A stretch of 64,000 bases of DNA from Pelotalea chapellei (GTDB lineage: Bacteria; Desulfobacterota; Desulfuromonadia; Geobacterales; Pseudopelobacteraceae). The stretch is from the NCBI RefSeq assembly GCF_018531195.1, contig NZ_JAHDYS010000003.1, forward strand, positions 248,001-312,000, given 5' to 3'. This document shows, one piece after another, positions 24,614 through 33,600 of the stretch. The notes beneath the pieces are model-generated. The model was given only the letters and a program-made list of their open reading frames with translations. It searched no databases and was not told the origin of the DNA. A program made the position numbers and the translations under genes. The first letter of the stretch is position 1. Every line of letters starts with the position of its first letter.

Positions 24614-25804
24614 TCAGAAGATCGCAGCCACTACCGCCGTGAAGTTGTGAAAACAATTACAACCAGAGACAGGTCCGATCTCACCATAAGTATAAAAACC
24701 GATCCAAGGGACATCTCCTCCGATCTGCTCCTGAAGAGATCTGATCAATTCTGTCTTCTCCTGCTCCCTGAAGACCACTTTTCCCCGCCCCATGCATTCG
24801 AACTGCAGAACGAACTTGGGATTACCGGTTCCCTCTTTCGCCATTATCTGGCGTGAGATATCCTGCAGTCCGTTGCGAATCAGCTCCTTGTCACGGCGAA
24901 CTATCCAGAATTCATTACCATCCTGAACATCCGATTGGATCTTTACATATCCTTCCTTGTCCTCCTTCTCAATCATGTACCGTACAACATATTCCCCATA
25001 TTCCTTCTTGATGGTATCCGGAGTTTTGAAACCGAGACACAGGTTCAGAGACATCTTGTTCCATTGATCTCTCCAGCCATCCTCAACGTAATCCTCAAGC
25101 GCATTCAGGGCCGGAATGCCGTCAATTTCATAGATAATGTTACCTTTGCTGCGGGTAATCGTGTGTCTGGTCCCGATCGGGACACAGCCATGACTTATTC
25201 CCGAAGCAACCATTCCAGGACCCGACATGAGAACGCTGGATATACCCTGGGAGAACACCTGATCGTCATGATACTGATAGGTTCTTCCGAAAGTCCAGTT
25301 ATCGGCAGCCAAACCGCCAAACAATGGAAGATGGACTTCAGCACCAAGTGCTGTTTCGAATGTCCTGCAAAATGGATCGAAATCAAAAAACAGGCCATCT
25401 GCAAAGATAAAACAAGCTTGAGTGTCAGCTTTCAGTAGCGGCTTTATTTCTCCCGCCAGCCGTTCTCCTGCGAAATCCGTCCCTCTGCCTATGTCCCTGA
25501 CATAGACATTGTCAAACCTCATTTCATCTGAACTGATCACCATTACGCACACACCAAAATTTGTTTCTGCAACCATTGCCTGGGTTATGATTCCCTCTCC
25601 GGAACAACCGCTTAAAGGGGCGCCTGAAGTTGTCTCCCTGATCGCCTGAATAAGTAGTTGTTGATCATAACCGACTGTAGCAAAGACAAAGACAAAATCC
25701 GGTAGGGAAAGACCTTGCTGCTCAAGCGCCTTCCGGGCCGCTTCTCTGCCCGCCTCTTGCGGATTTCTGCTGAGGCTGTACCCTACTCCCACCGATGTTC
25801 CCAT
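24614..25804 (-). CDS. FIST N/C domain sensor protein
   Basis: A 396-residue protein from the ATG at 25804, chosen because GAAGGAGAATCC precedes it; the frame is open to 25876. The FIST_N domain includes SVGVGYSLS-like start, LPDFVFVFATVGYDQQLL and SGCSGEGIIT; the FIST_C domain ends CMGRGKVVF and VPWIGFYTYGEIGPVSGCNCFHNF, the family hallmark. FIST domains are predicted to bind small ligands (amino acids) and occur with signalling proteins. Gene order with the kinase 7 bases downstream suggests a two-protein sensory unit. Confidence 0.9.
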   Translation of the reverse strand: MGTSVGVGYSLSRNPQEAGREAARKALEQQGLSLPDFVFVFATVGYDQQLLIQAIRETTSGAPLSGCSGEGIITQAMVAETNFGVCVMVISSDEMRFDNVYVRDIGRGTDFAGERLAGEIKPLLKADTQACFIFADGLFFDFDPFCRTFETALGAEVHLPLFGGLAADNWTFGRTYQYHDDQVFSQGISSVLMSGPGMVASGISHGCVPIGTRHTITRSKGNIIYEIDGIPALNALEDYVEDGWRDQWNKMSLNLCLGFKTPDTIKKEYGEYVVRYMIEKEDKEGYVKIQSDVQDGNEFWIVRRDKELIRNGLQDISRQIMAKEGTGNPKFVLQFECMGRGKVVFREQEKTELIRSLQEQIGGDVPWIGFYTYGEIGPVSGCNCFHNFTAVVAAIF

Positions 25805-26330
25805 GGATTCTCCTTCCCTGGCGCCAAAGACGCTATATGACCCTCCTTGCTCAAAGCAGGAAAACAAAATACCCAAAATACCATTTAATATTATAGCGCC
25901 GAATGCCCCTGGTCATATCCATGAAAATGCCAGTCCAGTCCACCAGAATTCTCAAGCGAAATAGCCGGCAATGGAAACCCTTATAACGCCCATGATGGAA
26001 AGATTGATGGTTCGGTCCAATGTCAGGTTTTCAGTTAGATTATATCCCCGCCCAAGATGGTTCCGGCAGAACCGGGTATTGCCTGGCAGGTCAGAGAAAT
26101 AGAGAATAACAGAGGGAATTGGTCAATGTTACGCAGACTGATATTGCACCGTTTTCATTGACACTGAAGGTATGGCTACCGCCGGAATAGGTAAAGAAAA
26201 GACGAGGAAGAAGAAAACCCCGAGCAATCATGCACGGGGTTAGTTGGCCTCTGAAGATGTAAAACTTTACAATCTGATTCGACGGATGGAGCCGCTCCCA
26301 TCGGTCACAAAAAGACTGCACATTTAAAAA
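25805..26330. other. 526-base intergenic region, no supported gene
   Basis: Between the starts/ends of the FIST and poly(A) polymerase genes. It holds a hairpin AACCCCG / CGGGGTT (about 26216-26241). A 76-codon open frame on the minus strand (26091-26321) includes FTYSGGSHTFSVNENG, which looks like a piece of a secreted beta-rich protein, but lacks an RBS and family match; possibly a gene relic. Confidence 0.4.
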
Positions 26331-27728
26331 TTATATATTGAAATCAAGGGCATCTGCCACTGCTGGCCCACTCGGCTTGCGCCTACGGCGGCGTCGTTTT
26401 CTCCTTCGCTGCGGTGCCTCATTTTCTTCGATAAATCCGGATGGCGGCGGCAGCGGCTCCTGCTGTTCTGCCTGGGCCAGCCACCACTCTAGCTGTTTCG
26501 TAACACCCTTCTTGCCCCCTTGGGTAATGCGGTAATATTCAATAATGTCGTTAAAATCACGACGTGCGATGAATGTTTGCGGTCGGCGACCGGGAATCTT
26601 GTTCAGGCGGGTCTGCTGGGAAATTATGTCCCGGAGGGCGAGCCCCACACGATTGGTGATCGCTACAATCGGACAGACTTCTCCCATGAATTCCGCGACA
26701 GCGGCATCAATGCTCTGCTGCCACGGCGCTCCTTTGCGGCGGAATTTTTCCGCCTTCTCATTGAGATAATCCCCGAATAGAAGCGCAAAGAGCAGGGGCT
26801 GAGAAACCTTGTCCCGCTGCTGGAAGCGCGAATCCACATAGGAGATCATTTCGCCGAAACGGGTATGGGGGAAGCCTTCGCTTTCTACACCGAGCCAGGC
26901 AGAAAAGTTGGGGAAAAGCGCGGCGAAGAGACCGGTCTGACGGAGAAGTTCGCAACATTTAGCCCCCTCCCCCGAGAGAAGGAGTTTGAGCATCTCATCA
27001 TAGAGGCGTGGCGGTGCCGCCCTGACAATGGTGCCGGCAGCGGCGACCAGCGCCTTGCGGGTATCGTCCTCCATCATGAAGCCGAGCAGGGCGGCAAAGC
27101 GCACCGCTCGCAACATCCGCACCGGGTCTTCCTGAAAGCGGACCGCCGGATCACCGATGGTGCGGATGATGCCGGCGTTGAGGTCGGCGAGGCCGCCGGC
27201 ATAGTCGATAATCGAGAAATTGGCAATGTCATAGGAAAGAGCGTTGACGGTAAAGTCCCGGCGCAGGGCATCCTGTTCGGGAGTACCATAGACATTGTCC
27301 CGCAGGATCATGCCGTCCTCATCCATCAACATCCGCGGGCGCCGATGCCGATGCTCCGTCTCGCGCGCTACTTCCGTCTCGGGCTCCGGCTCGTCAGGCG
27401 CCTGAGTCCGAAAAGTTGCTACCTCGATGATCTCATCTTGAAAATGAATATGCGCAAGACGGAACCGCCGCCCGATCAGGCGGCAATTACGGAACATCCG
27501 CTTCACTTCGCCAGGGGTGGCATTGGTCACCACGTCAAAATCCTTCGGTTCCCGCCCCAGCAGAAGATCGCGCACGCATCCACCAACCAGATAGCCGACA
27601 AAACCATTGTCCTTCAGCCGGTAGAGGACACGCAGAGCATTGGGGCTCATCAGCTTGCGGGAGATTCCATGCTCCTGCCGCGGGACAACCATAATCCCGC
27701 TTTCTTGCAGGCTCTTTTTCTTCTTCAT
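26331..27728 (-). CDS. pcnB: Poly(A) polymerase I-type nucleotidyltransferase
   Basis: A 465-residue class II nucleotidyltransferase. The catalytic motif GGCVRDLLLGREPKDFDVVT is present (the DFD carboxylates), as is LIGRRFRLAHIHF, the signature used to separate PAP from CCA-adding enzymes. The RNA-binding region RDFTVNALSYDI and a helical domain follow. The C-terminus is very basic (RRKRRRRRRKP), as in E. coli PcnB. It adds 3' poly(A) to RNAs to promote decay. Confidence for PAP over tRNA nucleotidyltransferase is good on the motif. Confidence 0.88.
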   Translation of the reverse strand: MKKKKSLQESGIMVVPRQEHGISRKLMSPNALRVLYRLKDNGFVGYLVGGCVRDLLLGREPKDFDVVTNATPGEVKRMFRNCRLIGRRFRLAHIHFQDEIIEVATFRTQAPDEPEPETEVARETEHRHRRPRMLMDEDGMILRDNVYGTPEQDALRRDFTVNALSYDIANFSIIDYAGGLADLNAGIIRTIGDPAVRFQEDPVRMLRAVRFAALLGFMMEDDTRKALVAAAGTIVRAAPPRLYDEMLKLLLSGEGAKCCELLRQTGLFAALFPNFSAWLGVESEGFPHTRFGEMISYVDSRFQQRDKVSQPLLFALLFGDYLNEKAEKFRRKGAPWQQSIDAAVAEFMGEVCPIVAITNRVGLALRDIISQQTRLNKIPGRRPQTFIARRDFNDIIEYYRITQGGKKGVTKQLEWWLAQAEQQEPLPPPSGFIEENEAPQRRRKRRRRRRKPSGPAVADALDFNI

Positions 27729-28095
27729 CCTGTTATCACCACTTCCAACACTTAATCAGGGCTGCTTTAATCATCAATAAGCGGGCGAACAATATATACT
27801 AATGAGGTCTGGTGCCCAAACAAAAACCCCGCCTGCCAAAATGGAGTATCTGGTTGGAGACATTTTCTCCCCTTTTAGATCACTCCTGTAAAACGAGTGG
27901 TTTCTATTCATTGGATGGCAAAGATAACCTTATAACTGGTGTGATTGATACTTCGTTGTATGGATTATAATATTAAAGGGATGAGAGAGTATGAAACTGC
28001 TCGGAGCAAAATATGGAACTCAATCACCGGCAGCACTTTGGCATGGAAACGGTAGTGCCAAGATGAAACTTTAAAGTAACCGGGGGGAATAATCT
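27729..28095. other. 367-base upstream region of the CHAD gene
   Basis: It carries a candidate promoter (see 27945-27973) and a 27-codon open frame at 27991-28074 (MKLLGAKYGTQSPAALWHGN...) that has GAGAG upstream and ends before the RBS of the CHAD gene. Within it TTGGCA and TGCCAA are 12 bases apart and could pair. No leader-peptide logic is evident. Confidence 0.4.
27945..27973 (+). promoter_or_regulatory. Candidate sigma-70 promoter of the CHAD gene
   Basis: TTGATA at 27945-27950 and TAATAT at 27968-27973 with 17-base spacing; the overlapping TATAAT at 27966 would give 15. It lies about 120 bases before the CHAD start. Confidence 0.5.
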
Positions 28096-28929
28096 ATGAA
28101 AAGCTACGTCAAATCGCTGCAGCTTATCGAAGGGGTGACCCTATCCCATTGGGCGGAACTACTGCGTCTCAGGCGACTTGTGATCAAAAAGGGCGAGCAT
28201 GAGGATATTCATGATCTGAGAGTGGCTTCACGCCGTTTCAGGTCAGCCCTAAAAATACTGGCTCCTGTATGTGGCAGAATGGAAACTGGAAAACTTTCCC
28301 GGAAAGTACAAAAGCTCACTCGAACACTGGGAAAGGTTCGCAATCTGGATGAAGCCTTATCTTTTTTCGGATCCAAGGCTGGGGAAAGCGATCTGACCAC
28401 CCTTATAAAAAGACTCGCTGACAGCAGGAGTAGCGAAGAAGACAGGATTTTGAAGATCCTGAAGCATTTCAAGGTGGATAAATTGGACAAGCGCGTGCAT
28501 CAATTGGTTAGAACAACAGAGGAAAAAACGCGAAAGCAGGATACTTCTGCACTCCAATCTCATATTCGCGCTGCTGCGATCAGACTGTATGACAATGTAC
28601 AGGAGTCATTGCCGCCAGCACTTATTCCTGAAAACGCCGAAGAGCGGCATACGCTGAGAATCTCCATCAAAAAATGGCGCTACTTTCTTGAAATCCATTC
28701 CACAATAACGGAACAAAACCATGACGAAGTTCTTAAACAGCTTAAATCTTACCAAAGCCTTCTCGGCAGCATGAATGATATGACCGTGTTTGCTGGAATG
28801 TGTCGCGAAGCAAAGGTTTCGAAAGATGTTCTTGCTGATGCGGAACAGTTGATTGCTTTAGAAAACAATAAGCTTTTTGATCAGTTCATTACCCTCGTCA
28901 ATGCTGAGCCTCTAAAGTACGATGCCTGA
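28096..28929 (+). CDS. CHAD domain protein
   Basis: A 277-residue all-helical protein. The CHAD pattern is clear: EDIHDLRVASRRFRSAL, then TLGKVRNLDEAL, and in the second repeat ERHTLRISIKKWRYFLE and LLGSMNDMTVF. CHAD proteins bind polyphosphate through conserved His/Arg/Lys. No CYTH triphosphatase accompanies it here. RBS GGGGGGAATAATCT precedes the ATG, and a terminator follows the stop. Confidence 0.92.
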   Translation: MKSYVKSLQLIEGVTLSHWAELLRLRRLVIKKGEHEDIHDLRVASRRFRSALKILAPVCGRMETGKLSRKVQKLTRTLGKVRNLDEALSFFGSKAGESDLTTLIKRLADSRSSEEDRILKILKHFKVDKLDKRVHQLVRTTEEKTRKQDTSALQSHIRAAAIRLYDNVQESLPPALIPENAEERHTLRISIKKWRYFLEIHSTITEQNHDEVLKQLKSYQSLLGSMNDMTVFAGMCREAKVSKDVLADAEQLIALENNKLFDQFITLVNAEPLKYDA

Positions 28930-28977
28930 CAACCACTTCTGTCTCGCTATACAGTGGAATGAACCAGGCATATCACA

Positions 28978-29019
28978 CCAAGAGGGGCTGGATTCATCCA
29001 GCCCTCTTGGTTTTATTTT
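28978..29019 (+). terminator. Terminator after the CHAD gene
   Basis: Stem CCAAGAGGGGCTGG / CCAGCCCTCTTGG with a six-base loop, followed by TTTTATTTT. It lies about 50 bases after the stop codon. Confidence 0.9.
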
Positions 29020-29117
29020 GGATCGGCTCTATCTCCCCCACCAAAGGGTGAAGGCTTATCAGCAGTCTGAGGCAGGGGAATAACCCCTGCCCTTTTTAAA
29101 ACTGCTGTCCATAACAC

Positions 29118-30362
29118 CTACATCTTCTTGTGCTCCTGGCGCATCCGACGTGCATCCTCCTGGATGCGGGCGGCCGCCTCCTTGACCTTGGCCCAGCCGT
29201 ACCAATGCATGTAATCCGGATTCATGTGGAAGGCCCCTTGGAAAGCCCGCTGCCGATATTCAAGGAAGATCAGGTAGAGTTCCTGCTCGACTGCACTTTG
29301 AGCTTCATAGAACTGCAGCAGGTCGGGAGCGTATTTCCATCCCTTTGGTTTCACCAGAATGCCATCATCATACAACCCCTTGACGGTTCGGATCGAATCG
29401 GCAAAGACCTGGTCCACCTCCCGGATCACTTCATCACCTGCGTTGAGATTGGTCTCGGCATAACTGCGGGAATGACATTGGGTGCAGGCATCGATCATTT
29501 TTGCCCTGGCCTTATCAAAGCTGGCCTTGTCCAGCCGGGCAACCTTGGCCGCTTTAATGGCATCAAGCCGCTCAGTCGGTTTACCTGCTTCATCCAGCAC
29601 GCCAATCGCCTTCAGAATCGTTACCCGGTTTTCCATCCACTGTTTGTCATCCTCGGGCAGGCGCAGGGCCAAAAAACCCCAGGAGGTGATCACATCATGT
29701 TTGCCGTCGGGCATATGACAGTTCTGGCAGGTAGGGGCACGGCCGGTGGTCGGTTCGATCTCCCAAATGCTGCCATGTTTTGAGGTCTGCCACATCTCCC
29801 ACTGGGGATGATCGAAGCCCATGTGACAGGTTCGGCAGGCACGGGGGTCTTTCGCCTCGGCCCTGGAGAAACTGTGACGGGTATGACAGGAATCGCAGGC
29901 GCCTGAACCGTAGCGTTTCAGCTCGCTGGCTGCTTTTTCTCCCACCTTGTGACAAGCCGAACATCCTTTCAAGTCGCCGCCACCCACGGCCATCGGCTGA
30001 TGGGTGATCATCGGCATCGCCTTCATGGCGGTCCAGGCCAGTGCATGTTTTCCCTCACGATACTCTTTGACCCTTTCGGCATGGCAGGTTGCGCAGGTGT
30101 CGGGGGTCGGCAGTTTTACCTTGGCCACATCATTTGCCGACATATGTTCCTTCCCATGACAGGATGAGCAATCCATGGTCTTGCCCATCTTCCCGGAAAG
30201 GAACTGTTTCACAATGCCGGGAGTGACCTTCTCGTGACACGTAATACACGCGGACTTTCCGCCCTGGGTTTGCGCAGCATTCACCGGAGAAAAGATCAGA
30301 GCGACCAGTGTGACGGCTGCCATTACTGATAACCAACTCGCGATTTGCCTTGCCATTGCCAT
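29118..30362 (-). CDS. Octaheme c-type cytochrome of the hydroxylamine oxidoreductase (HAO) family
   Basis: A 414-residue exported cytochrome with a Sec signal peptide (about 1-29, cut near VNAAQ) and eight CxxCH motifs: CITCH, CSSCH, CATCH, CSACH, CDSCH, CRTCH, CQNCH and CTQCH. The spacing and the long helical C-terminus (YEAQSAVEQELYLIFLEY, NPDYMHWYGW) match HAO-type octaheme proteins. These oxidise hydroxylamine or reduce nitrite/hydroxylamine; direction cannot be told. It stands alone with no quinol partner or nitrite-reductase gene adjacent. RBS GAAAGGAGAAACAC precedes the ATG. Confidence 0.88.
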   Translation of the reverse strand: MAMARQIASWLSVMAAVTLVALIFSPVNAAQTQGGKSACITCHEKVTPGIVKQFLSGKMGKTMDCSSCHGKEHMSANDVAKVKLPTPDTCATCHAERVKEYREGKHALAWTAMKAMPMITHQPMAVGGGDLKGCSACHKVGEKAASELKRYGSGACDSCHTRHSFSRAEAKDPRACRTCHMGFDHPQWEMWQTSKHGSIWEIEPTTGRAPTCQNCHMPDGKHDVITSWGFLALRLPEDDKQWMENRVTILKAIGVLDEAGKPTERLDAIKAAKVARLDKASFDKARAKMIDACTQCHSRSYAETNLNAGDEVIREVDQVFADSIRTVKGLYDDGILVKPKGWKYAPDLLQFYEAQSAVEQELYLIFLEYRQRAFQGAFHMNPDYMHWYGWAKVKEAAARIQEDARRMRQEHKKM

Positions 30363-30532
30363 GTGTTTCTCCTTTCAATTTGATGTGTGGCGTTTTTTCC
30401 ACCATTCCTTTGTCGACCAGCTTTTCGGAGTGAAGAATTCATCATAAGCTTACTGCCAAACCGCGGGCCGTCAAAGCACAGGCCCAAAATTACATATTTT
30501 AAACCTAATCATGAACAAAACCCACAAAAGCA

Positions 30533-30563
30533 AAGGACTTAACCGGCTGTTGGTTAAGTCCTT
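30533..30563 (-). terminator. Terminator after the M6-type protease gene
   Basis: A perfect 12-bp stem AAGGACTTAACC / GGTTAAGTCCTT with a 7-base loop; leftward it is followed by TGCTTTTG, a weak T tail. It is 84 bases after the protease stop. Nothing else was seen in 30363-30646. Confidence 0.7.
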
Positions 30564-30646
30564 CGTATAGCCTGGCAATCAATGCACCCATCGTATTGGT
30601 CTGGTGCATGCAAAGAATCTTCAACAGGCACCATTCGTCACCATAT

Positions 30647-33600
30647 TTATTCGGCTTCCTCAGATCCTCTCTCTCCTGACTGCTGGTTAAATGATGGCAG
30701 AACCTCGATTGTGGTCAGATTATAGCGGTCAGTAGTGGGTGCCGAATCGTTGATAGTAACAATAGTACCGGCAAGCGGTGTCGTATTGTTCATCCGCTGA
30801 ACCCAATAGGTATCCTGTGTGGCAGAAAGATATTGATGCACCAGTACCTGGACCGGCCCCACCGTGCGCGCCGTGGCACTGTCCCAATCGTTGCCGACAC
30901 CTAAAACCCAGGAATGTGCACGCGTCGTCACCAGAGATGCCGTGGGGGCACCTTTCAGGCTGTTTGCACTCCCCGTCGCACCGATCGCTCCGGAACCATT
31001 TGTGCCGGTAGAATCGGCTCCGATAAACGACACTACGGTGACAGAAGCAGACGAAACCGATTGATTAAAAGTCGCGGTAACCCTGCTGCCGGAAATCCGT
31101 GATGTAGCATATGCCCTCCACACCTCGGCGGTACCATGTTGCACGTTGGTACGGCGAACAAGGGTCCAGGTAAGCCCACCACCGCTGACACCTGTGACGA
31201 ATGCTGCTGGTGCAGTTTCGGTAGGATTGGCTCCCGCGACAAATGCAAGAAGCAGCTGGTTTGACGTGCCGGTGGAGAACGAAGAGGTTGTGACCGAGGC
31301 ACCTCCTTTGGATACATCTCCACTAACTATTACATCCATCACCAGACCAGCAGATACACTTATGGTAACGGTAGCGGAGTTTCCGGCAGATACATTTCCT
31401 GCGGCATCCTTTGCCCAGGCATAGAGTATTTTGGCACCGGCAGAGCCGAAGGCATAGGAGGTTGGAGTAGTCGTTGACCAGCCGCCGACTGTGGGTGAAG
31501 GGACATTTGCCGTTTCGGTGAGCAGATAGCCGGAAACGGCCACATTATCGCTGGCGGTAAGGGTCTGAATCGGCACAACAAGTCCAGATGATGTCGCCGG
31601 AATAACGAACGCAGTTACGACCGGAGGCGTCGTGTCGGCAATGGCAGTTGCATCGAAGACCACGTCCACCCAATAGTTACTGCCATTATAGGAATTGCTC
31701 GGAAAACCGCTGTTGCCATATTTGTATACACCGTTGCCACCGTCGGTACCGTCTGCCAGAGCATGGAGTGGCGCATTGTCAATTGCCCGCGTGAAGTACC
31801 AGTCAGTGGCGGCATAATATCCGGAGGACGAGTGGTACGAGGCGACATAGGTCTTGTTGGCGACGATCGGAACCGGAACGGGGAATGAAACCTCCTGCCA
31901 GCCCGAAGCGGTTTCATTTTTGAAGGGCACTGTGGCCAGCAGGACACCCTCGCGGGTCCAGAGATTGGCCGTGTGGGTGCCGGTGTTAGCTGCCCCTTTG
32001 TAAAATCGCAGACCGGTAAGGTTGCCGTTCACATCCGAACGGAATTTAAACCCCACCTCGATAGGAACGCCATCGGTGATCGCCAGGATGGCGGGCACTG
32101 CCGTATTCGGCCAAAGCGATGTTATCGGCAATGCGATGACAATGACTGCACTTTTGCTTGCGGAAATATTACCTGCCGTGTCCTTCACCCAGGCATACAG
32201 CGTCTTGGTGCCCGCGGAAGCGAACGTGTAACTCGTTGGCGTGGCAGCACTCCAACGCGGATCGGCCGCCAGGGGAGGATTGGCACTCTCGGTGATAAGA
32301 TAGGCAAAGACACCCGTATCATCAGCTGCAGTGAATGTAAGGACGGGTACTGTCAGAAGCGAAGAGTTCGCCGGCACGGAAAAGGCTGTCACCGTTGGCG
32401 GGGTAACATCCGGAATGGATATCGTAACGGTAGCGGAGTTTCCGGCAGATACATTTCCTGCGGCATCCTTTGCCCAGGCATAGAGTATTTTGGTACCGGC
32501 AGAGCCGAAGGCATAGAAGGTTGGAGTGGTCGTTGACCAGCCGCCGGCTGTGGGTGAAGGGACATTTGCCGTTTCGGTGAGCAGATAGCCGGAAACGGCC
32601 ACATTATCGCTGGCGGTAAGGGTCTGAATCGGCACAACAAGTCCACATGATGTCGCCGGAATAACGAACGCCGTTACGACCGGAGGCGTCGTGTCGGCAA
32701 TGGCAGTTGCATCGAAGACCACGTCCACCCAATAGTTGCTGCCATTATAGGAATTGCTCGGAAAACCGCTGTTGCCATATTTGTATACACCGTTGCCACC
32801 GTCGGTACCGTCTGCCAGAGCATGGAGTGGCGCATTGTCAATTGCCCGCGTGAAGTACCAGTCAGTGGCAGCATAATATCCGGAGGACGAGTGGTACGAG
32901 GCGACATAGGTCTTGTTGGCGACGATCGGAACCGGAACGGGGAATGAAACCTCCTGCCAGCCCGAAGCGGTTTCATTTTTGAAGGGCACTGTGGCCAGCA
33001 GGACACCCTCGCGGCTCCAGAGATTGGCCGTGTGGGTGCCGGTGTTAGCGGCCCCTTTGTAAAATCGCAGACCGGTAAGGTTGCCGTTCACATCCGACCG
33101 GAATTTAAACCCCACCTCGATAGGAACGCCATCGGTGATCGCCAGGATGGCGGGCACTGCCGTATTCGGCCAAAGCGATGTTATCGGCAATGCGATGACA
33201 ATAACTGCACTTTTGCTTGCGGAAATATTACCTGCCGTGTCCTTCACCCAGGCATAGAGCGTCTTGGTGCCCGCGGTAGTGAACGTGTAACTCGTTGGCG
33301 TGACAGTACTCCAACGCGGATCGGCCGCCAAAGGCGGGGTGCTGTTTTCACTGACAAGATAGCCGCCTAGTATGGTGTTATCGTAGGCTCTGATCTCGAT
33401 TGGCACACTCAATGATGAAGCGGTAGAAGGAACGATGAATGTGTAAATAGATGGGGGATAGTTATCAACGATGGTGAAGGTGGCGGAAAGATAATTTTCT
33501 GAAACGTTCCCGGCGGCATCCTTGGCCCAGGCGTACAAGGTTTTCGTACCAATTGAGTTGAAGATATAATATGGAGCGGCGAAAAAATGCCAACCCGAAT

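Noticed and set aside
26865-27755. 296-codon open frame opposite the poly(A) polymerase gene
   Set aside because: Lies antisense to a clear pcnB gene, is low in recognisable motifs and has no RBS; a shadow of GC-biased codons.
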